Of a DNA stretch of 64,000 bases, positions 48,599 to 57,258 are shown one piece after another (within the stretch, counting starts at the first letter, position 1; every line of letters begins with the position of its first letter). The translations under genes and the position numbers were made by a program. The DNA comes from Bacteroidota bacterium (GTDB lineage: Bacteria; Bacteroidota; Bacteroidia; Cytophagales; Cytophagaceae), in assembly GCA_023428135.1 (NCBI GenBank), contig JAEYZG010000016.1, forward strand, positions 1 to 64,000, written 5' to 3'. The notes beneath the pieces were generated by a model. It made no database searches. It was given only the letters and a program-made list of their open reading frames with translations, and had not been told where the DNA came from.

Positions 48599-48898
48599 CT
48601 ATTTTATTACATAATTTAACAGATAATCAATTTCCTTTTTTCTATCAATAAAATCCCTTACATCAAAGCAGGATCCGCTTTCAAAAAGTTTTATGTTGTT
48701 ATTTTTCATGTAGTCAAGTGCATGTTCAATGATAGATTCACGCACATTGATTTCTTTAAGGTTCGTGATGATCCTTGATATGTAATTACAAGTGAATTCC
48801 CATAGGTCATCATTCACCACATTGTATTCAAGGAAATATTCTTTATCATCTATAAAAGTATAGAATTTCCTCTCTATGTTATCATGCAGGATATTCAT
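48599..48898 (-). CDS. Hypothetical protein
   Basis: This 99-residue soluble protein is rich in Asp, Glu and Asn (VNDDLWEFTCNYISRIITNL; ESGSCFDVRDFIDRKKEI). I recognise no domain. It lies 77 bp upstream of the HEAT-like gene on the same strand and may share its transcript. Confidence 0.5.
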   Translation of the reverse strand: MNILHDNIERKFYTFIDDKEYFLEYNVVNDDLWEFTCNYISRIITNLKEINVRESIIEHALDYMKNNNIKLFESGSCFDVRDFIDRKKEIDYLLNYVIK

Positions 48899-49015
48899 AA
48901 GCTTCGGGGTTTTATTTTATAACAGTGATCGATTTAAAATCGTGCGATAGTAAAGGAAATGTTTAATCTTTTAAGGAGAACTTACTTCAAGTTGGTGATT
49001 ATAAGTATAAAAAGA

Positions 49016-49039
49016 AAAGGTCCCGAAATGGGACCCTTT
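49016..49039 (-). terminator. Terminator of the eamA gene
   Basis: Stem GGTCCC/GGGACC with outer AAA/TTT pairs and one mismatch, GAAAT loop, T-rich tail on the minus strand. It lies 10 bp beyond the eamA stop. Confidence 0.75.
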
Positions 49040-49048
49040 AAAATGATG

Positions 49049-49975
49049 TCAATGTTTTAAAACCTTTTTAGGTCTTCCGCTGAGCCAGATAACCATTACT
49101 GCAACAATGATAAGACCTCCTGCAAACATAGTCTGAGTGGTAAGTTTTTCATTCCCAACAAAAACACCTAAAATGACTGCTATAACAGGATTGACATAGG
49201 CATATGTGGATACTTGTGACGGATGTGCCTCTTTAAGTAAATAGGCATAGGCAGTAAAGCCTATTAATGATCCGAATATGATAAGATAAACAAACGCCCA
49301 TAATGATTTAGAGCTTACGGAATCAAGATCGATATTTGTAAACTCTCCGCTGAAATATGAAATGATCAGCAATATTATACCTCCGGAAAGCATCTGCAAC
49401 CCTGTTGCTACTAAAGGTGAAGACGGAAATTTTGCTTTAGTACCGTAAATAGAACCGAATGCCCATGCAAGTGTAGAAATTAATATAGCGAAAATACTTA
49501 ATGAATCAGCTTTAATAAGATCTTTACCAGCTCCAGTGCCAGTCATAAATACCATACCGCCTAATCCTGTCAGGATGCCGACCCATGTAAGCAGGTTAGG
49601 TTTATTTTCTGTTTTAAACATCCATAATAAAAGAACGATCCAGACAGGTTCTATGGTAATCAATAGTGCTGCTACAGAAGATGGTATCCTTTGTTCGGCC
49701 CATACCAGGCCTCCATTCCCTAATACCAATAATAGAAATCCTGCAATGGTGGATGTTTTTATTTCTTTAATATCAGGAACAGGAGCTCCCTTTAATCTTC
49801 CAGTCAGATATAATATTAATCCTGCCGCAAGGAAGCGGGTACCTGCCATGAAAAAAGGAGGAAAACTTTCAATTGCATAGCGTATGCCCAGGTATGTAGA
49901 TCCCCATATTATATATACGGCGGCAAAAGCTCCTATCAGAAGCCAATCAGTTGCTTTTTTCTCTTCTTTTAACAT
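49049..49975 (-). CDS. EamA/DMT family exporter (YedA-like)
   Basis: This 308-residue protein has about ten membrane helices in two EamA halves. Motifs are AAVYIIWGSTYLGIRYAIES and PPFFMAGTRFLAAG near the N-terminus, and ALLITIEPVWIVLL near 105. The second half includes AYLLKEAHPSQVSTYAYVNP, a typical drug/metabolite-transporter signature. YedA-like members export amino acids or other small molecules; the substrate here is unknown. The gene has a leader of about 230 bases with a consensus promoter, a branched fold and a terminator, so its expression is probably set by conditional termination. Confidence 0.9.
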   Translation of the reverse strand: MLKEEKKATDWLLIGAFAAVYIIWGSTYLGIRYAIESFPPFFMAGTRFLAAGLILYLTGRLKGAPVPDIKEIKTSTIAGFLLLVLGNGGLVWAEQRIPSSVAALLITIEPVWIVLLLWMFKTENKPNLLTWVGILTGLGGMVFMTGTGAGKDLIKADSLSIFAILISTLAWAFGSIYGTKAKFPSSPLVATGLQMLSGGIILLIISYFSGEFTNIDLDSVSSKSLWAFVYLIIFGSLIGFTAYAYLLKEAHPSQVSTYAYVNPVIAVILGVFVGNEKLTTQTMFAGGLIIVAVMVIWLSGRPKKVLKH

Positions 49976-50056
49976 ATTGTTATTTTTTAGAAGGCTTAAT
50001 AACTACCAAATTTTCAGTTCAATTAGTTCCAGTTTGGTTTTGTGTATATACAAAAA

Positions 50057-50083
50057 AAAATCCCGGACAAAGCCCGGGATTTT
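50057..50083 (-). terminator. Leader terminator upstream of eamA
   Basis: Perfect 10-bp stem AAAATCCCGG (50057-50066) / CCGGGATTTT (50074-50083), 7-base loop. On the minus strand it ends in a T run and lies about 80 bp before the eamA start. No gene ends upstream of it on that strand, so it terminates only leader transcripts. Confidence 0.85.
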
Positions 50084-50180
50084 CTATATCTGTATGGAAT
50101 AAAACCTGTTTCTTTTAGTCAATACATATCCCGGACCGGTCTCTGCAAGGGACCGCAATAATTGCCGTGATATGGGATTT
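50057..50180 (-). ncRNA. Riboswitch- or attenuator-like leader of eamA
   Basis: Read on the minus strand, CATATC (50174-50169) pairs with GATATG (50130-50125), extended by CGG/CCG past one mismatch, to form P1. P1 encloses a small hairpin (GCAA-TTA-TTGC) and a second one (CGGTC...GACCG). The 3' strand of P1 carries GTCCGGGAT, repeated exactly as the terminator 3' arm. It can therefore also pair with the terminator 5' arm (ATCCCGGGC), so P1 plus terminator and an antiterminator are mutually exclusive. No leader peptide is seen (only ATG-TAT-TGA). It matches no riboswitch class I can recall. Confidence 0.6.
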
Positions 50181-50211
50181 AAGAGTTAGCACTAGTTTTT
50201 ATTTTATATAA

Positions 50212-50243
50212 CAAACATATGAAGATTTCACTGATAAGGCAAA
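50212..50243 (-). promoter_or_regulatory. Consensus Bacteroidota promoter of the eamA leader
   Basis: On the minus strand TTTG (50243-50240), exactly 20 bases, then TATGTTTG (50219-50212). This fits the Bacteroidota primary-sigma consensus TTTG-N19-21-TAnnTTTG without mismatch. Transcription would begin near 50205, just ahead of the folded leader. Confidence 0.75.
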
Positions 50244-50453
50244 GAAGACAATTATTATTTTTCTAATTGACTTATTTGACATAGGTCAATATAATTTTTT
50301 AAAAGATTTTTTAATTAGCAGAAGAAAATTATTGTTCAGATAATTAAGTGATTAATGATGTGTACAAAAAAGTTTGATCAGGAATTTTCAGGAAAATGAA
50401 AAAAATAAAATTTCCTTAAAATATTTCCTGAACTTATCCGTCACCACCCTTAA

Positions 50454-51029
50454 ATGGAATCTTTACCAATATATATGACCCAGATTCAAAAGGATAAAAT
50501 AGAACAGACTGTCCGCGAGGAGAGGAGTAAGCTGTTTAATTTTATCAGAAAGAGGGTGAAAGCGAAAGAGGATGCTGAGGACATTCTGCAGGATGTCTTT
50601 TTTCAACTTACTCAAGCTTCAGGAAGTATAGATACCATTGATCAGATTACCTCCTGGTTATTCAGGGTGGCGCGAAACAAAATTACTGATCTTTACAGAA
50701 AGAAAAAACCGGAAACCTTTACAGACTACAATGACACTGTGAAAGATAATGAAGGTTTATTTCTTGAAGATATCTTACCAGATCTGGGAAATTCTCCCGA
50801 CGACGAATATTTCAAAAACCTGTTGTGGGAAGCCGTGCAAGAGGCTTTAGACGAGCTGCCTGCAGAGCAGAAAGAAGTCTTTATGATGCACGAGTTTGAA
50901 GACCAGAGTTTTAAGGATATGTCAGAGCTCACAGGAGAGCCGGTAAATACATTGATCAGTAGAAAAAGATATGCAGTGCTTCATTTAAGAAAGCGTTTGC
51001 AGGAATTTTATAAAGAAATTAAAAAATAA
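50454..51029 (+). CDS. RNA polymerase sigma factor, ECF type
   Basis: This 191-residue sigma-70 family protein has region 2 at about 20-90 (EDAEDILQDVFFQL, then TSWLFRVARNKITDLYRKK). An acidic linker follows, then region 4 at about 125-185 (LDELPAEQKEVFMMHEFEDQ and MSELTGEPVNTLISRKRYAV). Two small genes follow with 6-bp and overlapping junctions, so they are probably one operon. The adjacent small membrane protein takes the place where an anti-sigma factor would sit, but shows no recognisable anti-sigma domain. Confidence 0.9.
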   Translation: MESLPIYMTQIQKDKIEQTVREERSKLFNFIRKRVKAKEDAEDILQDVFFQLTQASGSIDTIDQITSWLFRVARNKITDLYRKKKPETFTDYNDTVKDNEGLFLEDILPDLGNSPDDEYFKNLLWEAVQEALDELPAEQKEVFMMHEFEDQSFKDMSELTGEPVNTLISRKRYAVLHLRKRLQEFYKEIKK

Positions 51030-51035
51030 GGAGTT

Positions 51036-51404
51036 ATGGGTTTTTGTTTTAAAAAAGCGATCAAGTTTGTCATTTTAGGATTCCTGGCAGTAGCGCTGTT
51101 CGGATTCATTACAATGCAACTTTGGAACTGGCTGATACCGGATTTGTTCCACGGCCCTTCCATTAATATATATCAGGCTTTAGGTTTATTTGTTCTTTCT
51201 AAAATTCTCTTTTCAGGATTTGGAAGGAGAGGTTGCGGTGGACCTCGGCATAATCTCTTCTGGAGAAAAAGATTTGAGCGTAAAATGGCAAAACTAAGTC
51301 CGGAAGAAAGGGAGAAATACATGCAAAAGTTTTCCCACTGCTGGGGCGGAAATCCTTTTGAAAATCATTGTCAGGGAGAAAATGAAAAAGGCAGCAATGT
51401 ATGA
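51036..51404 (+). CDS. Small membrane protein of the sigma-factor operon
   Basis: This 122-residue protein has two hydrophobic segments (about 8-28 and 44-61) followed by a basic, Gly-rich patch (FGRRGCGGPRH). A charged helix comes next (RFERKMAKLSPEEREKYMQK), then a His/Cys-containing tail. It starts 6 bp after the sigma gene. Its role is unknown; membrane control of the sigma factor is a guess from position. The KLSPEEREKYMQ-type helix resembles those in small Bacteroidota stress proteins. Confidence 0.65.
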   Translation: MGFCFKKAIKFVILGFLAVALFGFITMQLWNWLIPDLFHGPSINIYQALGLFVLSKILFSGFGRRGCGGPRHNLFWRKRFERKMAKLSPEEREKYMQKFSHCWGGNPFENHCQGENEKGSNV

Positions 51405-51658
51405 GAATAAGCAATTTTTTGATCGAATACAATCTGACAAGAACAGTTGATGGACACGATGAGTTTTCAGATGAGAGGACAAAAGAAAAACGAATGGTTG
51501 TTTCTGTAACCAATAATCTCAGTGAAATATTTACAGATTTGTTGGACACCCATAGAAATGATAGTATAACAGGTATAGAAATAGTGTCAGTTGTCAATCT
51601 TATTGACAGTCCAGGGATAAAAGGAATGAGTAATTATATTAACATTCCGGGCAATTAA
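51401..51658 (+). CDS. Small hypothetical protein, third gene of the sigma operon
   Basis: This 85-residue protein starts at ATG 51401 in a 4-bp overlap (ATGA) with the membrane-protein gene, which suggests translational coupling. It is soluble, with no recognised domain. The residue pattern (FLIEYNLTRTVDGHDEF, then NDSITGIEIVSVVNLID) looks coding. Function unknown. Confidence 0.55.
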   Translation: MRISNFLIEYNLTRTVDGHDEFSDERTKEKRMVVSVTNNLSEIFTDLLDTHRNDSITGIEIVSVVNLIDSPGIKGMSNYINIPGN

Positions 51659-51785
51659 TGATTATTAATCAATGACCATTGGGATGTGCTGATTGATTAT
51701 TTTATGTTTGAAAAAGGTATCGGCAGATGGGATAATGTCATTGATATTTTATCACAAACTTTAGTAAGGTTAATGCTCTGTTTTT

Positions 51786-51814
51786 AATAGTCTCGCTCTT
51801 GTGGCGAGGCTATT
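51786..51814 (+). terminator. Hairpin after the sigma operon
   Basis: An 11-bp stem with one G-T pair (AATAGTCTCGC / GCGAGGCTATT) and a 7-base loop, 128 bp beyond the operon. It lacks a long U tract, so terminator function is uncertain. Confidence 0.45.
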
Positions 51815-51869
51815 TGAAAGTCAGATGAGTTTAAATCCTTAAATAATTTTTAAAATCGAAAAAGTTTTT

Positions 51870-52313
51870 ATGGGGTATTCTAAGACTTATGAGATAATCT
51901 GGGCAGATATTGATGCAAACAGGCATTTAAGACATTCAGCCTATAATGATTATGCGGCCCAGGTGAGGGTAAGTTTTTTTAAAGACTTTGGTTTTTCTGT
52001 TGAAAAGCTGGCCAAACTGATGATTGGCCCAATCCTTTTTAGTGAATACACTAAGTTTCTGAGAGAAGTTGGTATGAACGACTCTATCACAGTTGATATA
52101 AAAGTAGCCTCTATGCGTAAGGATGCCTCACGATGGAAGATCGTTCACCAGATATTGAGGTCAGATGGAGTATTGTCTGCTGTCATCACTGTAGAAGGAG
52201 CCTGGATGGATCTGAATACCAGGAAGCTTACAGTACCTCCACCTGAAATCTTTGATATGATAGAGCATATGCCAAGAACGGATGATTTTGAATTTGCTCC
52301 GGATAAAAGCTGA
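51870..52313 (+). CDS. Acyl-CoA thioesterase, hotdog fold (4HBT)
   Basis: This 147-residue protein has the YbgC/FatA-like pattern IIWADIDANRHLRHSAYNDY (about 9-28), in which the Asp and following residues form the catalytic region. The hotdog helix and strands follow (MNDSITVDIKVASM, SAVITVEGAWMDLNTRKL). It hydrolyses acyl-CoA thioesters; chain length cannot be read from sequence. Stand-alone gene. Confidence 0.85.
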   Translation: MGYSKTYEIIWADIDANRHLRHSAYNDYAAQVRVSFFKDFGFSVEKLAKLMIGPILFSEYTKFLREVGMNDSITVDIKVASMRKDASRWKIVHQILRSDGVLSAVITVEGAWMDLNTRKLTVPPPEIFDMIEHMPRTDDFEFAPDKS

Positions 52314-52491
52314 TTGATTTATCGGTGATTTTGAAATATTAAAGTGCTTCAGAATCATTAGGAAAAAGAAACAAAACAATTTCTTTTAATACTTATGAAG
52401 GGATCTGTGAAAATAAAGGGTTAAATTTAGATTTGCCTCTACTAAGAGATGCCGCAATTCTAATTCATTCTCAAATTCTTAAATAAAAATC

Positions 52492-52965
52492 ATGGAACCA
52501 ATAAATTCATTGAACCACGTAGCAGAATTTCATAAGACCTTTAAACATCCCATTGAGCCTGAACCACTGATACCAAGTGAAAAAAGATGCAAGTTGAGAG
52601 TTGCTTTGCTTGCTGAAGAGCTGAAAGAACTGGAAGAGGCAATTGAAAATAAAGATATAGTTGCTGTAGCAGATGCCTTATGTGACTTGCAGTATGTATT
52701 GTCCGGAGCAGTGCTGGAATTTGGTCTGGGAAAGAAGTTCCCCGAGTTGTTTAATGAAGTACAGCGTTCTAATATGAGCAAGGTGTGTCACACTATTGAA
52801 GAGGCGGAAAAAACCATTGCTCATTATAAAAACCTGGATAATACTGAAGCTTATTATACTGAGAGTGCAGGCAAGTACCTTATATATCGTAAGTCAGATA
52901 ATAAAACATTAAAATCAGTATTTTATTCTCCTGCAAATCTGGAAAAAATTGTCAAGGGCAAGTAA
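52492..52965 (+). CDS. Nucleoside triphosphate pyrophosphohydrolase-like protein
   Basis: This 157-residue all-alpha NTP-PPase (PRA-PH/MazG-like) has the metal-binding pattern EELKELEEAIENKD...ADALCDLQYVLSG (about 43-77). In this pattern the Glu and Asp residues hold Mg2+. The C-terminal part (GKYLIYRKSDNKTLKSVFY) is common to a phage- and Bacteroidota-type subgroup. It probably cleaves a nucleoside triphosphate or a related pyrophosphate compound; the substrate is not known. Confidence 0.8.
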   Translation: MEPINSLNHVAEFHKTFKHPIEPEPLIPSEKRCKLRVALLAEELKELEEAIENKDIVAVADALCDLQYVLSGAVLEFGLGKKFPELFNEVQRSNMSKVCHTIEEAEKTIAHYKNLDNTEAYYTESAGKYLIYRKSDNKTLKSVFYSPANLEKIVKGK

Positions 52966-53178
52966 TTGCTTTTTGCATTTACCCATATTAGTTGGCTGGT
53001 GATTCTTTAATATAATTCATAGTTGATTGCTTAAATGATTTCAGCTATGAATATCCTCCCATATTTTGAATAATTAAAGCTTATTGAGATTTTGAACAAG
53101 AAAAAACTTCTTAATAAAGCTTTAAAATTAATTTGGTTCATAAAGTTCTGAACTAAGTGAATTTTGAAAGTTGATTTT

Positions 53179-53979
53179 ATGAAAATCTATTTAAAAAATA
53201 CAGGTATTGTTATCCTGCTTTTGCTTGTACTGTATTCCTGTAATGGTGTATTTGAGTACAGTCCATATGTTACTCAGGTTAAAGGGGGCCTTAAACATAT
53301 TATCAAAAAGAATTCAGATTGGCTTTATAAAATTCTTTCTGATATGGAAGATGATATAAAATTTGCAGTGATCTCAGATACCCATTATGATTATAAAGAG
53401 CTTGAAAAATTTATAGATCATGTAAACACCAGAAAAGATATAGCTTTTGTCGTAGTGGGTGGAGATATTGCCGATAAAGGGTTACTGAAAGAATATGAGT
53501 TTTTTGAGGAAATAATGAAAGGGCTCAATAAGCCATATTTCACGGTTATTGGCAATCACGATTATCTGGCCGGAGGAGGTGAGGTATACAGGCAGATGTT
53601 TGGGGCTTATAACTACTCAATTGAAGCCGGTGACAAAAAGATCATTTTCTTTGACGATATATTTTGGGAAAGTAATAAAAGGCCGGAATTTTTATGGCTG
53701 GAAAATGAACTTAAGTCAGCTGGATCCAGAGAGCTCGTAGTGATTACTCATATTCCTCCGTTTGGTGATCAGTTTTCCAAAGAGGATGAATTGATCTATG
53801 TAAATCTAATGAAGAAGTATAAAGTACAGCTTTCGGTTCACGGTCATGTGCATACAGCTTATCAAGGTCATTACTATAATGATGAGACAAATTATGTGGT
53901 AGTACCAAGTATGTTGAAGAAGGCTTTCTATGAGATCATTCTCACTGATAATATAAGTGTCAAAGAATCAAAGTTGTAA
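53179..53979 (+). CDS. Metallophosphoesterase lipoprotein
   Basis: 266 residues from ATG 53179, preferred over TTG 53164 because it gives a clean lipoprotein signal (MKIYLKNTGIVILLLLVLYS, then Cys). Calcineurin-like motifs appear in order: ISDTHYD, VGGDIADKG, IGNHDY, THIPP and HGHVH, supplying the two-metal site. It is an envelope-attached phosphoesterase of unknown substrate. The next gene begins at its stop codon (1-bp overlap), so the two are co-translated. Confidence 0.88.
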   Translation: MKIYLKNTGIVILLLLVLYSCNGVFEYSPYVTQVKGGLKHIIKKNSDWLYKILSDMEDDIKFAVISDTHYDYKELEKFIDHVNTRKDIAFVVVGGDIADKGLLKEYEFFEEIMKGLNKPYFTVIGNHDYLAGGGEVYRQMFGAYNYSIEAGDKKIIFFDDIFWESNKRPEFLWLENELKSAGSRELVVITHIPPFGDQFSKEDELIYVNLMKKYKVQLSVHGHVHTAYQGHYYNDETNYVVVPSMLKKAFYEIILTDNISVKESKL

Positions 53980-54563
53980 TGAGTGGATTTACGAAAAAAG
54001 CATTTTTTCTGATATTGGTATATGCTATCAGCAGATCAGCGTTTGCCGCTGATTCTACCTTGGTAAGAAAAAACAGATTCCTCCCAAGGGTATATACTTT
54101 GCAATATGCAGGCAATCTGGGTTTTCTTTCCGGTGGTCTGGGGTATAGCCTGTTTAAAGATAAAGTCGGGGTGGGTCTTTTTTATGGGTATGTGCCCAAG
54201 GTATTTTCATCCAAAGCAATCCATATCATAGCATTGAAAGGAACATTTAATCTGTTTAAATCAAGAGCCGGTCAGGATAGGCTATACATTGGAACAACAT
54301 TTAATATGGAAACTGGTAACAACTCTTTCCTTAAGCTTCCTGATAAGTATCCTAAAGGATATTATCAAACCAATTCATTTCACTTTACAATCTTTACCGG
54401 CGTGAAATCCTATTTCGCTGTTCACGACAGGAAGCTTAAAGGAGTAGAACCTTATATCGAATGCGGCACAGTTGATACTTACCTGTATTATTGTTTAGCC
54501 GAAAATCTAAGCTTTTTAAAAATTCTGAGTTTATCAGCAGGGATTAATTTAAAATTTAAGTAG
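53979..54563 (+). CDS. Outer-membrane beta-barrel-like protein
   Basis: This 194-residue protein has a signal peptide ending SAFAA. It carries repeated Gly- and aromatic-rich amphipathic strands (LGFLSGGLGYSLFKDKVGVG, FYGYVPKVFSS, LSLSAGINLKFK at the C-terminus), as in small outer-membrane barrels. No family recognised. It overlaps the phosphoesterase stop by one base and probably works with it in the envelope. Confidence 0.6.
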   Translation: MSGFTKKAFFLILVYAISRSAFAADSTLVRKNRFLPRVYTLQYAGNLGFLSGGLGYSLFKDKVGVGLFYGYVPKVFSSKAIHIIALKGTFNLFKSRAGQDRLYIGTTFNMETGNNSFLKLPDKYPKGYYQTNSFHFTIFTGVKSYFAVHDRKLKGVEPYIECGTVDTYLYYCLAENLSFLKILSLSAGINLKFK

Positions 54564-54578
54564 CTCCCTGTTCTTCTA

Positions 54579-55034
54579 TTACAAATTTAACTCAGCTGCT
54601 TTTTTCCTCAGCATTGTAACAATACTGCTCATCTCTTCCGGACTGAGTTTTTTGCGGTTAGCGCTGTCAATATGCACTTCGCTTTTTTCCAGTTCCTGAT
54701 ACCAGTCACCCGGGTTTGGTAAGTCTCCGACTTTTCTGGGTACAACATGCATATGTACATGAGGCACAGATTGTCCTGCCGCTTCTTTTTCCTGTACAGC
54801 CCAGTCAAAGGCATCCGTGTTTAGGGCTTGGGTAAGTAAAAAAGCGACTTTTCGACCTAAGACCATAAATTCTGCTACTTCAGCATCAGTGAAATCAAAT
54901 AGACTTTCAACATGTTTTTTAGGAATAATAAGCGAGTGTCCGGGAAGGACAGGCGCTATATTGTATATTGCAACGAAGTTTTCTGAACTAAGAAAACCTT
55001 CTTGAACTCTTTTATCGCAAAAAGGGCAAGCCAT
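54579..55034 (-). CDS. HIT family nucleotide-binding hydrolase
   Basis: This 151-residue protein has the histidine triad H92-V-H94-M-H96 followed by VVPRK, and the family N-terminus with a zinc-type CPFC (C3, C6). HIT enzymes split nucleoside phosphoramidates or dinucleotides. Length and motifs are typical of the bacterial Fhit/HinT-like group. Convergent with the plus-strand barrel gene (15 bp between). Confidence 0.92.
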   Translation of the reverse strand: MACPFCDKRVQEGFLSSENFVAIYNIAPVLPGHSLIIPKKHVESLFDFTDAEVAEFMVLGRKVAFLLTQALNTDAFDWAVQEKEAAGQSVPHVHMHVVPRKVGDLPNPGDWYQELEKSEVHIDSANRKKLSPEEMSSIVTMLRKKAAELNL

Positions 55035-55276
55035 AAATAAAACTGATTTTTGATTGCAATTTAATATTAAACCAAATATTAATCATTAACCATTGAAAAA
55101 TCCTGTTAATCAATAACTGAATAGAAACTTCTAATGAATTGATTATCATTAATGTTTTTTTCTATGCATAATACCGGTTAAATTAACTTGTTTGAAATCT
55201 GATTTCTTAGCTCCTGAGTAATAATTTATCAGGAAATTGAATCTAATTACTCTTATTTTTTCGTTAAAAAGGTAGC

Positions 55277-55675
55277 ATGAAATTTATCACCATTAAGTCA
55301 TTTGATAATCCTGTAGAAGCCAATATTGTTAAGGCCAAACTGGAAGATTCCGGTATTCCTTGCTTTTTGAAAGACGAGAATATAGTGGCAATCAATCCTT
55401 TATATGCCAATGCGACAGGGGGGATCAAATTACAGATCAATGAAAAGTTCAGATTTCTTGCTCTTGAAATACTTGGTCTTACAGAGCAATCGTACGAACA
55501 AAGTCTGATATGTACAGCATGTGGCTCTGACAGAGTACATTTCGTAAGTTCCAGTAAAAGCCTGAAAAACCTTTTCTCTTTTATCCTTTCTTTGGTAACC
55601 ATCACTTATCCTATATTCCTGAAAAAGGTATACAAGTGTGATTGCTGTGGCAAGGAATTTCCTATTGAAGACTAA
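55277..55675 (+). CDS. DUF2007 domain protein with a zinc-ribbon tail
   Basis: This 132-residue protein starts with the DUF2007 signature (TIKSFDNPVEANIVKAKLED, then SGIPCFL). The C-terminal part has two Cys pairs, CTACGSD (about 75-81) and CDCCGKEF (about 121-128). They flank a hydrophobic stretch, as in a zinc ribbon interrupted by a membrane segment. DUF2007 resembles PII-like signalling folds, and its role is unknown. It lies just upstream of serine dehydratase. Confidence 0.8.
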   Translation: MKFITIKSFDNPVEANIVKAKLEDSGIPCFLKDENIVAINPLYANATGGIKLQINEKFRFLALEILGLTEQSYEQSLICTACGSDRVHFVSSSKSLKNLFSFILSLVTITYPIFLKKVYKCDCCGKEFPIED

Positions 55676-55693
55676 TATCAAAGATTGATTCGT

Positions 55694-57109
55694 ATGGGTT
55701 ATTTAAGTGTTTTCGACATGCTTAAAATTGGCATTGGTCCTTCAAGTTCTCATACCTTTGGACCGTGGACTGCAGCCAGAAAATGGATCCATGAATTAAT
55801 ATTGTCAGGCATTCCTTTTAATGAAATTAAGGTAGAGTTATATGGCTCTCTGGCTTTGACTGGGAAAGGACACTGTACAGACAAAGCTATTTTATTCGGA
55901 TTGATGGACCTTGATCCGGAAGAGGTTGATGTGGATTTGCTGGAATCATATTTTAACAATGTTCAGGAGCATAAGCTGATTTTTCTTCCTTCTCTCAGGA
56001 TTAAGTTTAATCTTGCTAGCGATATTCATTTTCTCAAGAATACTGTTTTGCCATATCATTCCAATGGAATGAAGTTCAAAGCATTTTTAAATGAAACACT
56101 TGTCACAGAAGATATCTTCTATTCCATAGGTGGCGGTTTTATAGTGAAGGAAGGAGAAAAAGAGACAACGATATCTGATAATAAAGAACTCCCATATCGA
56201 TGTCCTAATCCTAAAGACCTTGTTATTACAGCTATTAAGCATCAAATGTCGATATCGGATCTTGTGCTTGAAAATGAAAAGATGCTCAGGCCTGAAATTG
56301 AAATAAAGGTCAAATTGATGAAGTTATGGACAGTTATGAAAAATGCTGCTTATGCAGGATGTCATCAGGAAGGTGTTTTGCCTGGTGGCCTGGAAGTGAA
56401 AAGACGTGCTGCAGCGTTAAACAAACAACTACTTAGAGTTCACGAATACAGCAATGCAGATGAATGGATAGAAGCAATGAAAGTCGGCGGTGATTTTAAA
56501 AAAGTAATTACAAGGATCAGTTGTCTGGCGCTTGCTATCAATGAAGTCAATGCGTCAATGGGCCGTATCGTAACTGCCCCAACTAATGGTTCTGCAGGTG
56601 TGGTCCCCGCCGTTTTGTTTTACTATATCTGTTTTTCAGGTCAGGAAGTTAAGGATGAAGATATTTGCCATTTTCTCCTTACAGCAGGAGAAATAGGAAA
56701 ATATTTTAAATTGGGGGCTACCATCAGCGCTGCCGCAGGCGGATGTCAGGCTGAAATCGGGGTTTCCTCTTCTATGGCAGCAGCAGCTTTAACAGAATGT
56801 CTGGGAGGTTCTCCTGCTCAGGTTCTGATGGCAGCAGAAATAGCTGCAGAGCATCATCTTGGTCTGACATGTGATCCTGTTGGTGGTCTGGTTCAGATTC
56901 CCTGTATTGAAAGGAATTCTATGGGAGCCATTAAAGCTATTACAGCCAGTATGATGGCCCTCGCCGGAAATCCTGATTATGCAAAGGTTAGTCTGGAAAA
57001 TGTCATAAGTACAATGAAGCAAACGGCTGAAGCTATGAATGAAAAGTTTAAAGAGACTTCGCTTGGAGGACTGGCTGTTAATGTTTCGGTTAATATTCCT
57101 GAATGCTGA
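55694..57109 (+). CDS. sdaA: L-serine dehydratase (single-chain, Fe-S)
   Basis: 471 residues from ATG 55694, preferred to TTG 55685. It deaminates L-serine to pyruvate and ammonia with a [4Fe-4S] cluster. The beta part opens with SVFDMLKIGIGPSSSHTFGP. The alpha part carries SMGRIVTAPTNGSAGVVPAV and the cluster cysteines, in AAGGCQAEIG, CDPVGGLVQIPCIERN and probably C of AYAGCHQEG. Length and order match the single-polypeptide enzyme. No regulator or transporter is adjacent. Confidence 0.93.
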   Translation: MGYLSVFDMLKIGIGPSSSHTFGPWTAARKWIHELILSGIPFNEIKVELYGSLALTGKGHCTDKAILFGLMDLDPEEVDVDLLESYFNNVQEHKLIFLPSLRIKFNLASDIHFLKNTVLPYHSNGMKFKAFLNETLVTEDIFYSIGGGFIVKEGEKETTISDNKELPYRCPNPKDLVITAIKHQMSISDLVLENEKMLRPEIEIKVKLMKLWTVMKNAAYAGCHQEGVLPGGLEVKRRAAALNKQLLRVHEYSNADEWIEAMKVGGDFKKVITRISCLALAINEVNASMGRIVTAPTNGSAGVVPAVLFYYICFSGQEVKDEDICHFLLTAGEIGKYFKLGATISAAAGGCQAEIGVSSSMAAAALTECLGGSPAQVLMAAEIAAEHHLGLTCDPVGGLVQIPCIERNSMGAIKAITASMMALAGNPDYAKVSLENVISTMKQTAEAMNEKFKETSLGGLAVNVSVNIPEC

Positions 57110-57202
57110 AAAAGTTAAAAGTTATAAGTCGAAAGTGTAAAGTAAAAGTAATTTTGCAGTTTTTACTTTTAGCTTTTAACTTTAAACTTTCTACTTTTCA
57201 TC
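57110..57202. repeat. AT-rich self-complementary intergenic repeat
   Basis: AAAGT/AAGTT-type units in one direction (57110-57160) face ACTTT/AACTT units in the other (57161-57202). The whole can fold into an imperfect hairpin and may serve as terminator of sdaA. Similar low-complexity arrays are common in Bacteroidota spacers. Confidence 0.45.
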
Positions 57203-57258
57203 ATAAATCATTAAATTCGTTACTGGCTTATTTTTAAATGTGAGCCAAAGATGATCAA

